Source of the DNA: Desertivirga brevis
GTDB taxonomy: Bacteria; Bacteroidota; Bacteroidia; Sphingobacteriales; Sphingobacteriaceae
Length of the DNA: 64,000 nucleotides
Direction: 5' to 3'
NCBI RefSeq assembly: GCF_017355835.1
Contig: NZ_JAFEWF010000001.1
Location: forward strand, 1,240,001 to 1,304,000
The notes beneath the pieces are model-generated. The model was not told where the DNA came from, ran no database searches, and was given only the letters and a program-made list of their open reading frames with translations. Made by a program: the position numbers and the translations under genes. This document shows positions 46,001-54,068 of the stretch, one piece after another. Every line of letters begins with the position of its first letter. The first letter of the stretch is position 1.

Positions 46001-46362
46001 GCAAGGGGCGATATGCAGAACGTAATGGGGCACAACTGCCTTGGCGAAATCAGGTAGATTTAAAATTAACAGCCGACATTACTCTAACAAGGCGGCACAA
46101 CCAGCACAGCCTGCAATTCACTGCTGATTTATTAAATGCTGGTAATTTATTTAACCCCGCATGGGGAAACAAAAAACTGGTCAATGCAAGCGCAATATTG
46201 GTTCCGGTTAATCTAAATGCAGTTAAACCAGGAGGAGATGTTCAGCCAGTATTTCAAATGGCCACGCCCGGAGGAAAGCTCTTATCAGATACTTTCAGAA
46301 ATGATGTGAGCCTCAATTCAACTTATATTATACAGTTAGGGTTACGGTACACCTTAAATTAA
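43054..46362 (+). CDS. Second Oar-like TonB-dependent receptor
   Basis: 1102 residues from the ATG at 43054 (an upstream TTG is rejected). Signal peptide MKMKCLIYIALLASLMLAGG to about residue 26, then a carboxypeptidase-regulatory-like domain (SSIEGRINNADGIPVESASI), plug (FITVDGSEFNNIFG, GGAINIITRSGDN) and barrel ending in YIIQLGLRYTLN. Same Oar-like group as the receptor at 38375 but clearly divergent. It has its own terminator upstream. Likely also controlled by the ECF sigma/FecR pair. Confidence 0.9.
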   Translation: MKMKCLIYIALLASLMLAGGGALYAQTTKSSIEGRINNADGIPVESASIRMIYLPTGTQYGAGTDEQGRFYLPELKPGGPYQIEVAHIGFDKFQLKDIYLRLGETKSLDIKMNKRTAVLSEVVISATAYKNNNLPIQTGPRLHLNSASLNSMPGVRRSISEQLRRVPQAFGNAIAGGNYRQNFITVDGSEFNNIFGVGENLPGNGAQPISMDAIDQLSVSIAPYNSIWESGFIGGAINIITRSGDNQTRGSAYSYFRNEDMYGYRVGDGQAAKRPLSYQMNGLRVGGPLIKDKLFYFLSFETERETNSPQPFQPSTAGNPYGSGPNTARPSAEALSAIRDTLTSRYGYYAGEPNSYNFRNNSSRFLVRLDWNIATNHTLSLRYNQLNSVRPELVNGSRSPLSAFPVGAGRRNINAVPFSNSNFSTQSNFYSLAGEWNFSVNKRMFNTVRLAFTQQDEPRESNSSIFPFVDILKGGTPFTSFGMEPFTYGNSRQVNLLSVADFLHGSSGKHQWQIGVQADYSRTKNTYMPFGTGYFTFASWDDFLTGQKPVDYAVTYSVVPGVEKPSYSFVYTNTALFGQDHFALNKRIGVTAALRTDLPVFPDPLAENTLAGSLKFSGGQDLITSRLPRPAFLFSPRLSFHWDIDQSKNMRLRGGSGIFTGRIPFVWIISQARYSGMYQATQTWQGQENTPGPFGANPKAYIPAETPEAGSFLPAVMSVLSPDFKMPQTWKTSLGIDALLPAGIKGTLDVLYNKDIHAIVFKDINLVTPQPLNIPDYPDHRLVYPAAINQRFIHPLNASGVPDANGNSAFNAVLVGNSSRGYYWSVTMSVERQLNRSLNFSASYVKSFAKSLNDGDGDQTLSALTATPTVNGINHPQLSYSGFVSPSQLRGIFSYRTPVSKHLQLSAYLFYQGSIDGRFSYTYARDLVNDGTNKSLIYVPRDKSEIRFAPIVDNNTGKVMFTAEQQQRAFFDYVEQDNYLRTRKGRYAERNGAQLPWRNQVDLKLTADITLTRRHNQHSLQFTADLLNAGNLFNPAWGNKKLVNASAILVPVNLNAVKPGGDVQPVFQMATPGGKLLSDTFRNDVSLNSTYIIQLGLRYTLN

Positions 46363-46400
46363 TTTCATTCTAACATGGGCCAATTGACTAAATAAGAGCT

Positions 46401-46643
46401 CTAATCAAGATCATTAACTTTCTCAAAGTTCTTTCTTGCATTCCACCTTTCCTCGTCAAACTTCCCAATATTGCGATGTAGTTCTAAACGCTTTCTTGCC
46501 AGATTTGCGATATCATTTATTGTCTTTTCGCGACTCCCCGAATTCACTTCCAATCTTAAGGCTTCCATTTGAGCCTCAAGGATGTCGATTTTTTTCAGGC
46601 GTAGCAAACCCTGATAGTACTTGATAGTGCTTTCCCTAAGCAC
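46401..46643 (-). CDS. Downstream part of a frameshifted lipoprotein gene (C-terminal half)
   Basis: 80 codons if started at a GTG (46643). The same frame is open far upstream without ATG and overlaps the 3' part of 46700-46912. The protein-like text continues through it: KKPDRALVIGKKQEASL, VINSLGQTDVSGIKNADV, then REST. The downstream piece is helical and charged (KTINDIANLARKRLELHRN). It is more likely the second half of the gene at 46912 than an independent gene, joined by a -1 frame change. Function unknown. Confidence 0.45.
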   Translation of the reverse strand: MLRESTIKYYQGLLRLKKIDILEAQMEALRLEVNSGSREKTINDIANLARKRLELHRNIGKFDEERWNARKNFEKVNDLD

Positions 46644-46699
46644 ATCTGCATTCTTTATTCCGCTGACGTCTGTTTGACCTAAACTATTGATGACTGCTA

Positions 46700-46912
46700 T
46701 TAGACTAGCTTCTTGTTTTTTCCCAATAACAAGCGCTCTATCTGGTTTTTTGTCGGTAACGCTTGCAATCTGCTGCCTTCTGTACTATCTGCGACTAGAA
46801 CCCTAAAAACCTTCTGTTCCGTCGAATCAAGTAGAACTATAAATTCCCGGGCTTTTCCTGTTCTACAGGAAAATAGCGAGGAAATAAAAATAATCATAAG
46901 CAGATATCTCAT
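46700..46912 (-). CDS. Lipoprotein, first part of a frameshifted gene
   Basis: 70 codons. Lipoprotein signal MRYLLMIIFISSLFSC (Cys16), then VLLDSTEQKVFRVLVADSTE. It ends after LLLGKNKKLV, four codons past an A-AAA-AAC heptamer (46721-46715). A -1 shift at that heptamer continues with QEASLIAVINSL and joins the frame of 46401-46643, giving a 170-residue lipoprotein. If no shift occurs the short form is a tiny lipoprotein. A simple one-base deletion in the genome or assembly would look the same. Confidence 0.45.
   Translation of the reverse strand: MRYLLMIIFISSLFSCRTGKAREFIVLLDSTEQKVFRVLVADSTEGSRLQALPTKNQIERLLLGKNKKLV
46715..46721 (-). other. A-AAA-AAC heptamer, candidate -1 frameshift site
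   Basis: In the zero frame the codons are gga-aaa-aac-aag, i.e. the X-XXY-YYZ form of a -1 slippery sequence. Slipping back one base continues exactly into the downstream open frame. A small stem GCTA/TAGC follows about 6 bases downstream. Efficiency in bacteria is usually higher for A-AAA-AAG, so activity is unproven. Confidence 0.35.
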
Positions 46913-47078
46913 AATTCAGAATGAACTAATTGAACAGTTTGCAGGAATAATTGTTGTGGTTGTATAACCAGTGCGGCTATGGTAGGAGGCTGAGCAGTAA
47001 GCACCAAAAGGATACCGCCAGAAAAGTTATATAATTAGGATGATTTAGGAATAAATACAAGTACGGGCAAAATGAATT

Positions 47079-47297
47079 TCAGCTTTGCCTCTTTCTAGCT
47101 GTTGCCGTACTATAAACGCAGACAAAAAAGGGTGTCAAATATGTTAATAGGACTTTTCCCAGGTTAATCTGTTGCCATTGATGGTTCACGAGAAAATTCC
47201 CCTGGTTAATTAAGTTTAATATACTGCCAACAAATAGGGCTAATAGTATACCCTTTTTGCATGTACTCTTTGAAAAGACCTCTTTAAAAGCACCCAT
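47079..47297 (-). CDS. nrtS: NrtS-like small membrane protein (putative nitrate/nitrite transporter)
   Basis: 72 residues with two membrane helices: KKGILLALFVGSILNLINQG and VLLTYLTPFFVCVYSTA. The GSILNLINQG and LLTYLTPFFV segments are the most conserved parts of the NrtS family, which I recall as small nitrate/nitrite transporters first described in cyanobacteria. The length fits. No other nitrogen gene is nearby, so the substrate cannot be verified from context. About 280 bases to its 5' side (47298-47580) are AT-rich with nothing recognisable. Confidence 0.65.
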   Translation of the reverse strand: MGAFKEVFSKSTCKKGILLALFVGSILNLINQGNFLVNHQWQQINLGKVLLTYLTPFFVCVYSTATARKRQS

Positions 47298-47580
47298 AGA
47301 TCATTATATCGACCCTAATCTAGAAATTTTTTAAATAAAATATTACATTTATTCTTTTTTATCAGCATTTCAATGAATTCAACTTAAAACAATAGCCATT
47401 TATTAGAAATTGGGACAACTAAATGGACATAGAAGCAAATAAAAACAAACATTAGCATATAATCTGCCGACAGGATCAATATTTGAACTTCAATGAACTT
47501 AAAATTGAGCAGGTTAAACGAAAACTTAGCCCCAGAACTAATAGCTAAGTTTCCATTTAAAGTAACGAGTTGCTCAGATA

Positions 47581-48528
47581 TTACTTAACAGTTTTTCCCT
47601 TCAAAAAGCGATTCACTTCCAACCAATACATAAAGGCATCAAACCAACGGTTACTGGTTTTGTCGGGATTGCCTAATCCGAAACCATGACCACCGTTTTG
47701 GTAGAGGTGAAATTCTACAGGAATACCAGCTTTATACCAGGAGTCGACCACACCGAACTGTCCGCGGAAAAGAAAATCATCCGTAGCAATTACATTGAAC
47801 ATAGGAGGAGCATTTTTTGGTACCTGCACGGGTCCCATACCCCCGTAGATTGGACCGATGAAAGCTAGCTTCATAGTTTTAGAGTTCAGGGTGGAGTGCA
47901 TAGTAAGGCCTGCCCCTGCAGAGAACCCAATCATCCCGATCCTCCCGGTATCAACGCCCCACTCTTTAGCACGCTTGACAATCATCGAGTAGGCAGCTTC
48001 AGCGTCCTCAAGCTGGTTAGAAAGGTCGGGTTGTGCTGGCCTTGCCGGAGCCGCACCTGAGGTAGTATTTGAAGTGGGAGGCGCAGGACTGGGACCACTC
48101 ATATATTTTTTAAAATCATCAAGCGATACAGGAGTGGGTTGAAGCCTGTATTTAAGTACAAAAGCGATAATTCCTTTGTCGGCAAGCGCTTTTGCAACTT
48201 CCCAACCTTCATTATCTAATGACAACCATCTGAAACCTCCCCCTGGTGCTACGATCACTGCTGTACCATTTGCCTTGCCTGCTTTCGGAAAAAAAGGAGT
48301 TAAGGTGGCCTTCGTGATATTTCTTGCCATTGGATCGCCCCATTGGCGAAACCATGTTTCCTGGGCGGGCTGATTGTCGACACCGCCGGTATTCAAAGGA
48401 ATAGCATTTGGCTCTGCAGGTGCATCCAACGCATAAATAGTACCGTCCTGGGCTTTGGCCGATACAGTAAGAGTGATCAAAATTGCCAGCGCAGAGCTTT
48501 TGGCAATTATTTTTGATTTTAAAGTCAT
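47581..48528 (-). CDS. Secreted alpha/beta-hydrolase, acetyl-xylan-esterase-like
   Basis: 315 residues with signal peptide (SSALAILITLTVSAKAQ). Motifs: oxyanion region VIVAPGGGFRWLSLDNEGW, nucleophile GFSAGAGLTMH, Asp in VIATDDFLF and His in YQNGGHGFGLG. A Pro/Ser/Thr-rich loop (GPSPAPPTSNTTSGAAPARP) sits near the middle. The alpha/beta-hydrolase family with GGGF is typical of acetyl and feruloyl esterases acting on plant polysaccharides. It lies downstream of the GH9 gene on the same strand with a 77-base gap, so it may deacetylate the same glycan. Confidence 0.82.
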   Translation of the reverse strand: MTLKSKIIAKSSALAILITLTVSAKAQDGTIYALDAPAEPNAIPLNTGGVDNQPAQETWFRQWGDPMARNITKATLTPFFPKAGKANGTAVIVAPGGGFRWLSLDNEGWEVAKALADKGIIAFVLKYRLQPTPVSLDDFKKYMSGPSPAPPTSNTTSGAAPARPAQPDLSNQLEDAEAAYSMIVKRAKEWGVDTGRIGMIGFSAGAGLTMHSTLNSKTMKLAFIGPIYGGMGPVQVPKNAPPMFNVIATDDFLFRGQFGVVDSWYKAGIPVEFHLYQNGGHGFGLGNPDKTSNRWFDAFMYWLEVNRFLKGKTVK

Positions 48529-48605
48529 AGGGCTAGTAGTATATAAATTAGTATTTTAAGCTAACGTTCATTCTCAATCTTTACAGGCTGCTTAACAGAA
48601 CCTAT

Positions 48606-51140
48606 TTACTTAACCAGATTCTTAAAAGCTGATCCAAAGATCAGATAGCTCGTATTCCCCGCAATTGTGCCCTCATTCTGTCCCCAAAAGAATGGCCAGT
48701 CATCGTAATTCTCAAAATGGTCGGGCTTTCTGAATAATACTCCGGGAGCTACATTCCCCGGAATGGCCGAAAAATCGGCCCTGTTATTTCCGTAGAAAAC
48801 AGCTTTTGGACGGGTAGCTCCCACTGTGGCCACAAAGGAATAATTGTGATATGGGTGGCAACCAAACAACCAGTTGGTAACCTTGTAAGCATGCCCGGCA
48901 CCTATTACGTCTGGGAAGTATTTGTTGGCAAAACAAACTGTGGTACCAAAATTTGTTACTCCACCATTACCGGCCCAATTTCCAAGACCGATCGGTACAC
49001 CGTAAGGATTATCCTTTTCAAGACCCTTGATGTAATCATTGTATTTTACAACATAGGGACGGAGCCTTTCTTGGTACGAAGCATCCATATGAGGAATAGC
49101 ATTCAGGGCGATAAGCAGTACAAAGTTGAGGTTGCGATCAAGTGAGGGCCATAAAAGCTGTTCAAATTTGTCCATGTATTGTTTCTCGCCTGTAGCAATA
49201 TAAAGCTGGAGGTTTGTGGAAATATCCCCAGCTCTGCCTCCTCCCCTGCTTGCAGTGTCTTGCTTAGCGTTAGCTAATAATTCTGTTGCCTCCTTCAAAA
49301 GTCTCTTCGACTGCTGCAGGGCTCTTGCTGAAAGATCATCATTATATCCTTTCAAGGCCCGGCTTGCTGCTGCAAACATCGTTGCTGCATTAAGGTCGAG
49401 ATTGGGATTACGACTAGTGAATGCCCATAGATCGTCCTTCACGCCGCTGGAGCGTCCGTCTTTGGCTACTTCGTAGGGACCCAGCTTTGGATTGTAAGGC
49501 AAACCGTCCGTTAGAGAAGCTGCATCGCCCAGGTGATGATAATTATCAAGAACGGAGTTGGAAAGTGTTTGAGACATATGACCAATGATCTCTGCCTGAG
49601 CTACCAGGTTCAACGTTCCATGTTCAATAAATTGCAAAACGTCCGGCGTTCCGTCGGGCCGGTGAAGATCTACATAACGCTGCTTCTGACTCACGAAAGT
49701 CTGATCGCGTAAAGGCTTAAAGTATTCCCAGGTGTGGACGAAGTTCTGCACCACGCTGATATTCGATCCGGTTTCAATGTCGAAGTCGCCTGCGTCGAAA
49801 AAGCCGCCGACATTTAAGCCCGGAATTAATTCCATTGGTTTGTACTTCGTGTCGGTTGTTGGTCCCTGACTATGAAGATCGAAGTGGTCTGTATTAGGCG
49901 GAGCCTGCAGGTATCCTTCCTTAAATGGCTCACCATGCCAAACCCGGTAAGCCTCGTTCACAAACATATGGTTCATATGTATCGGGATCCAGATATCACT
50001 GGTAGCATCCGTGATCTTGTCGTAAACATTGCTTTCTATCAGAAAGTTGTTGGTCTTGATATTACCATACTTGATATAATAGATGCCAGGTACCTTAACG
50101 GGAGAGAAATCAAATTTCACATAGTTGTATTTGAAATAGTTGCCCCAGGGCTGGATCTTCCCCTTGAAAACTTCGGAAGCAGTACCGTCAGTCCCAACTT
50201 TATATAAGGAAGCTGTTGCGAGTGCTTTGTCTTTCTTATCAAGCTCAATGACAGAGACTTTCTGTTGAGATGGAACATAGCCTACCTGGGAAAATCCAAT
50301 ATTAGGCTCCCTTACCCAGCCCTTAATAGCGTTCGGTTCAACCGTCCAGGTTAGTACCTTCCCAGTTTTCCCGGCAGGAAGGAGACTACGCACCACGAAC
50401 CATCCATTTTGTGCCAACACTCGCCCGTCAAACAGCATAAGGTCAGCGTCTGGTGAAGTGATCTTTATCAGGCGGGATGGTTCATCGGGAGCAAGAAGAA
50501 AGGTACGTCCTTTTTCCAGTGGCAACGGATCAATAAACCTGCCCGTACCACGGTCATCAGAGGTTTTATAGCCTTTATACTGCTTTGCTTTCTCGGCGTT
50601 AGGTCTGGTTACGGTATTACCTACTACATACCGCGGGAAGCGATTATACCGTCCGTCCATCAAATATGCCTTACTCCAATACTGTGAAGGTAGAAACTCG
50701 AGATTGAAGCCCGCACTTCCTTCAAGGGCCTTTGGAATTGGCTTATCGAGGTAAACGGAAATCTCAACTCCCTGACCTTTGGCAGATACAACGACTCGCG
50801 AATCAAAATTATATTCATTGTACCGTAAGGTTGCCTCTATCGAATTTGTGGCCCTGTTTACTTTACGCCCTGTGATCTCAGGAACCAAATCCCATTGCTC
50901 TGGCGTGCTTGAAAGCCTTACCGCCCCACCCTGCCCTGTCCTTACTCCATGGTGGATCAGTTCGATACCGGCGTTCTTCTCGTCATTGAAACCACCCGTA
51001 AAAAGGTTATTGTACACAAGGACATTTACGCCCTGTCTTTCGAAATACTCAAGGTCATTCAGCTTCAAATCCTGCCCTGAAGCATAATAAACAAATGCAA
51101 GCGGCAGGAGCGCCACAAGTAAAAATTTTAATTTCCGCAT
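48606..51140 (-). CDS. GH9 family glycoside hydrolase with N-terminal domains (secreted)
   Basis: 844 residues with signal peptide (FLLVALLPLAFVYYASGQ). A long N-terminal part (about 25-275) precedes an Ig-like CelD_N domain (IGFSQVGYVPSQQKVSVI). The (alpha/alpha)6 catalytic domain has DAGDFD with the catalytic-base aspartates (about 451-456), DGTPDVLQFIEHGTLNLVAQ, and the late HPYHNYSFV and GQNEGTIAGN, where Glu is the proton donor. GH9 enzymes hydrolyse beta-1,4-glucans or related mixed-linkage glucans. The long N-terminal extension is unusual and may bind carbohydrate. It is read in the same direction as the SusC/SusD locus upstream. Confidence 0.9.
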   Translation of the reverse strand: MRKLKFLLVALLPLAFVYYASGQDLKLNDLEYFERQGVNVLVYNNLFTGGFNDEKNAGIELIHHGVRTGQGGAVRLSSTPEQWDLVPEITGRKVNRATNSIEATLRYNEYNFDSRVVVSAKGQGVEISVYLDKPIPKALEGSAGFNLEFLPSQYWSKAYLMDGRYNRFPRYVVGNTVTRPNAEKAKQYKGYKTSDDRGTGRFIDPLPLEKGRTFLLAPDEPSRLIKITSPDADLMLFDGRVLAQNGWFVVRSLLPAGKTGKVLTWTVEPNAIKGWVREPNIGFSQVGYVPSQQKVSVIELDKKDKALATASLYKVGTDGTASEVFKGKIQPWGNYFKYNYVKFDFSPVKVPGIYYIKYGNIKTNNFLIESNVYDKITDATSDIWIPIHMNHMFVNEAYRVWHGEPFKEGYLQAPPNTDHFDLHSQGPTTDTKYKPMELIPGLNVGGFFDAGDFDIETGSNISVVQNFVHTWEYFKPLRDQTFVSQKQRYVDLHRPDGTPDVLQFIEHGTLNLVAQAEIIGHMSQTLSNSVLDNYHHLGDAASLTDGLPYNPKLGPYEVAKDGRSSGVKDDLWAFTSRNPNLDLNAATMFAAASRALKGYNDDLSARALQQSKRLLKEATELLANAKQDTASRGGGRAGDISTNLQLYIATGEKQYMDKFEQLLWPSLDRNLNFVLLIALNAIPHMDASYQERLRPYVVKYNDYIKGLEKDNPYGVPIGLGNWAGNGGVTNFGTTVCFANKYFPDVIGAGHAYKVTNWLFGCHPYHNYSFVATVGATRPKAVFYGNNRADFSAIPGNVAPGVLFRKPDHFENYDDWPFFWGQNEGTIAGNTSYLIFGSAFKNLVK

Positions 51141-51439
51141 GTGTGTTTAAAGATAAAGCACGGTCTAAACCCGTCGGTACTTCGACGTTAAGAGGATCCT
51201 TTCGTGTGGTATTAAAATATTTACAAGAAGAATGAATACGAAAAATCACTCCTGCCTCTCATAAAACTCGACTGGTTTACCGGGTTAATTATTAATAAGC
51301 TTCAAAAGTAGAGCGGCACGGTTAGATCCGATGTAACATTTGATTAAGGTGATAGCAATTATGTGTAATTGACTATGCTAGTACCCTTTTGTTGGCAGGG
51401 CATTTCGGTGCATCGTATGATCAAAGGTAGCACTTGGTT

Positions 51440-51478
51440 CCCTTCTCCTTTGAGGAGAAGGGTTAGGGTTGAGGTGAT
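51440..51478 (+). repeat. REP-like palindrome
   Basis: CCCTTCTCC-tttga-GGAGAAGGG (51440-51462) followed by the tail TTAGGGTTGAGGTGA. This form recurs between genes in many Bacteroidota genomes. Nothing else is recognisable in the gene-free stretch 51141-51534. Confidence 0.6.
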
Positions 51479-51534
51479 TAAATGATAAATCGGTAATTTC
51501 CGAGTGTCGACCAATTTTTTTGTAAATTTGAGTT

Positions 51535-51837
51535 ATGAACATGATTGAACGACATTCTTCATTGATATCAAAACTCTGTGAGAGCCATAAAGTCAAGAGC
51601 TTGTACGCCTTCGGTTCAGTTCTCACAGACAAATTCAATTCGCAGAGTGATATCGATTTAATTGTCGACTTCGAACCTCTTGACGTATTAGATTATGCCG
51701 ACAACTACTTTGATCTGAAATTTGCATTACAGGATGCATTAAATCGGCCCGTCGACCTTTTGGAAGACAAGGCGATAAAAAACCCATATTTTAGAAAAAC
51801 TATAGATCAACAAAGACAACTGATCTATGGACGTTGA
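51535..51837 (+). CDS. MNT-type nucleotidyltransferase (antitoxin of a HEPN/MNT pair)
   Basis: 100 residues. The minimal nucleotidyltransferase signature is GS at residues 27-28 and D39-I-D41 in the pattern GS-x10-DxD (FGSVLTDKFNSQSDIDLIV), with a third Asp in NRPVDLLED. MNT proteins of this length act as antitoxins, AMPylating a HEPN RNase partner. The next start codon overlaps its stop and reads into a broken HEPN gene (51827-52095), so this is an antitoxin left without a functional toxin. Confidence 0.85.
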   Translation: MNMIERHSSLISKLCESHKVKSLYAFGSVLTDKFNSQSDIDLIVDFEPLDVLDYADNYFDLKFALQDALNRPVDLLEDKAIKNPYFRKTIDQQRQLIYGR

Positions 51838-52095
51838 AGTTAAAGTTTGGTTATACGACATATTGAATGAAATCAATGAGATTGAAAGTTTCTTTGTCGT
51901 TACCCCTATGGAGTTTCAGCAGTACCAGAGCGACTTGTCTCTTCGTATATGCCCTTACATTCATCCTATTATCGCTAACGTTAACTAATAATTCTTACCG
52001 CCACGGTATCAAATACTAAATTATTAGAAGAAATTGATAAATTAGTTCATAGCAAGGGGCTTGAGTTTTTTTCCAATATCGTTTTTTATATTTAG
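51827..52095 (+). pseudogene. Decayed HEPN-domain toxin gene (hepT-like)
   Basis: The ATG (51827) overlaps the antitoxin stop. The first ~40 codons match a HEPN N-terminus (VWLYDILNEINEIESFF, then TPMEFQQY), and the frame then ends at 51986-51988. In another frame a typical C-terminus follows (VSNTKLLEEIDKLVHS, ending at 52095). The middle, including the RNase motif RxxxxH, is gone: a deletion plus frameshift. It cannot encode an active toxin. Confidence 0.6.
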
Positions 52096-52153
52096 TTCTG
52101 AGTCTACCTATTCAACCTGATTGAAAATGAACGTCGCCGCATATTTTAGCGAA

Positions 52154-54013
52154 CTAACCACCTTTCTTCTTCAGCACTTTTAGGATCTTGTGATAGATGT
52201 CGGAGTTAGGATAGACTCCAGTGAACTCGCGGGCGCCCGGACCGTAAGCAAACACCGGGACCATCACACCAGTATGGTCGTCAGTACTGAAGGTTCCCCT
52301 TACCGAGCGATTGGCAGCAGAGGCATCTAATAAAGATAATCCACCTGTCTCATGATCTGCTGTTACGACAACCAGCGTCTCGCCGTCCTTGTCTGCAAAG
52401 CTCAGCGCTTCGCCTACCATCCGGTCGAAATCGTGAAGTTCTGTGATTACGTAAGGAAGATCATTCGCATGGCCACCATAATCTATTTGCGCACCCTCCG
52501 CCATGATAAAAAAGCCTCCTTTGCCTTTGGAAAGTAGACGTACAGATTCAGTCAGCGCAGTACTGAGCATATCTCCCCTTCCGTCTTTTACGGGCCTGCA
52601 AACTGAATCATCCAATAATACCAAGTGCCGGCCGCTTTCCGCCGCTTTCAATGCATCCAGACTAGTAAGCAAAGAGTATCCTTTTTTCTTCAAGGAGGGT
52701 ACTAGAGTTTTATCTGGATTGTCCGTAAAGCTTTTCCTGTTGGAGCCGATCAGGATGTCTACCTTGCTGTTCAGAAAGTCGCGGGCAATATCAAAGGACA
52801 TGGAACGCTCGGGACGGTGCGCATAAAAAGCTGCCGGGGTGGCATCAGTTATATCGGCATTGCTGATAATTCCACTGCTCATTCCCTCAGCCGCCAGGCG
52901 ATCGGTTAAGGAGGTTAAATCTTTTCCCGCAGAATCCACACCGATATACCGGTTATTTGTCTTTTGACCAGTGGCCATAGCAGTGGCCCCTGCAGCAGAG
53001 TCCGTGATATCCGAGTTGAGGGCCGAAGTACCAGAAAATCCGATATTCCGGAATGAGGAAAGATTTAGAGCCCCTCCATTCGCCGCGAGTGCTGCCTGTA
53101 TCTGATTAAAGCCCATGCCGTCGCCTATCAACAAGATTATATTTTTGGGTGATTTTCCCGTACCGTCTCTTTTATAGCTGGGCTGGTATAAGGAGTAAGT
53201 CTTAGGACTTTGGTACATTGTTTTATCTCGTTGTGCATAGAATTCGCCCAACTTGTCAGGATGATCCGTACCAATCCAATCCGCTCCGAGGTTCTCCAAC
53301 TGCATCCAGCTGGTCGGGTTATCTTTGGTAGCCCAAAACCTGAAAGGTTTTCCCAGTTGATGTGCTTTAGTAACCACTGCCCGTAACTTCTCCAGGTCCT
53401 GGGGTGTGGGAGTGCCTTTTCCATTCCAGGAGGAATAAGAGCCAAGTGCATCGCTGATCATTCCGACTCGCTTCAATTGGTCACCACTATAAGTAATTGC
53501 CGGACGTCCGTCAAAGAAGATATAGTCCGGGAAATCGGAAAACACTGCTGGAGGAGGAATATCGCCACTAAGGACAATGCGAACCGGATGCTGTGCTTGT
53601 TCTGGGTCAAACACATCTCGATATGCCTTTAAGGATTGTATCAGAACAGGCATTACCTTCTTGTAGTTATCCTTAAGGTCTATCACCAGTTGCAGGCTAC
53701 GGCTGGTATCGGCATAGATCCTTCCCTTATTAGTTCGGAAGTACCGGGAAATCGGCTTCAAATACAAGCTATCAAGCGTTCTCGAGGGATCAATAGATTT
53801 TTCTTCATGTGCTACAAGCAGCTTCCCATTCCTTACAAACACATCGGCTTCTATCGATCCGATGCCAGCGTGATAGGCCCTGAGAAAGGGAAGATCCTGC
53901 TCATAATCGTTGTGACTATGCCCGCGATTGATGTTGTAAGATGTTTGGCTATAAGAAGAAGCTCCTGCGACCAGCAAGAACGAGAGCAGCGGAAAAAAGA
54001 TTTTTCTGTTCAT
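52154..54013 (-). CDS. Secreted GDPD-like and alkaline-phosphatase fusion protein
   Basis: 619 residues with signal peptide (FFPLLSFLLVAGASSYSQ). The N-terminal ~240 residues resemble a PI-PLC/glycerophosphodiester phosphodiesterase domain (NRGHSHNDYEQDLPFLRAY, IEADVFVRNGKLLVAHE). The C-terminal ~340 residues are an alkaline phosphatase: NIILLIGDGMGF, TDSAAGATAMATG with the nucleophile Ser, DYGGHANDLPY, TADHETGG and DDHTG as metal ligands. The two activities together could first split a phosphodiester and then release phosphate. It is downstream of SusC/SusD in the same direction, 55 bases after the SusD stop, probably one operon. Confidence 0.85.
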   Translation of the reverse strand: MNRKIFFPLLSFLLVAGASSYSQTSYNINRGHSHNDYEQDLPFLRAYHAGIGSIEADVFVRNGKLLVAHEEKSIDPSRTLDSLYLKPISRYFRTNKGRIYADTSRSLQLVIDLKDNYKKVMPVLIQSLKAYRDVFDPEQAQHPVRIVLSGDIPPPAVFSDFPDYIFFDGRPAITYSGDQLKRVGMISDALGSYSSWNGKGTPTPQDLEKLRAVVTKAHQLGKPFRFWATKDNPTSWMQLENLGADWIGTDHPDKLGEFYAQRDKTMYQSPKTYSLYQPSYKRDGTGKSPKNIILLIGDGMGFNQIQAALAANGGALNLSSFRNIGFSGTSALNSDITDSAAGATAMATGQKTNNRYIGVDSAGKDLTSLTDRLAAEGMSSGIISNADITDATPAAFYAHRPERSMSFDIARDFLNSKVDILIGSNRKSFTDNPDKTLVPSLKKKGYSLLTSLDALKAAESGRHLVLLDDSVCRPVKDGRGDMLSTALTESVRLLSKGKGGFFIMAEGAQIDYGGHANDLPYVITELHDFDRMVGEALSFADKDGETLVVVTADHETGGLSLLDASAANRSVRGTFSTDDHTGVMVPVFAYGPGAREFTGVYPNSDIYHKILKVLKKKGG

Positions 54014-54068
54014 AGTAAGGGAAAATACTGCCGGAATTCACCGGCAGGTATAGATCTAATTGACTGGG

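Noticed and set aside
51440..51478. Idea that the hairpin is a terminator of a gene
   Set aside because: No gene ends near it on the plus strand, no T-run follows, and its tail matches a repeat type common between genes in this phylum.
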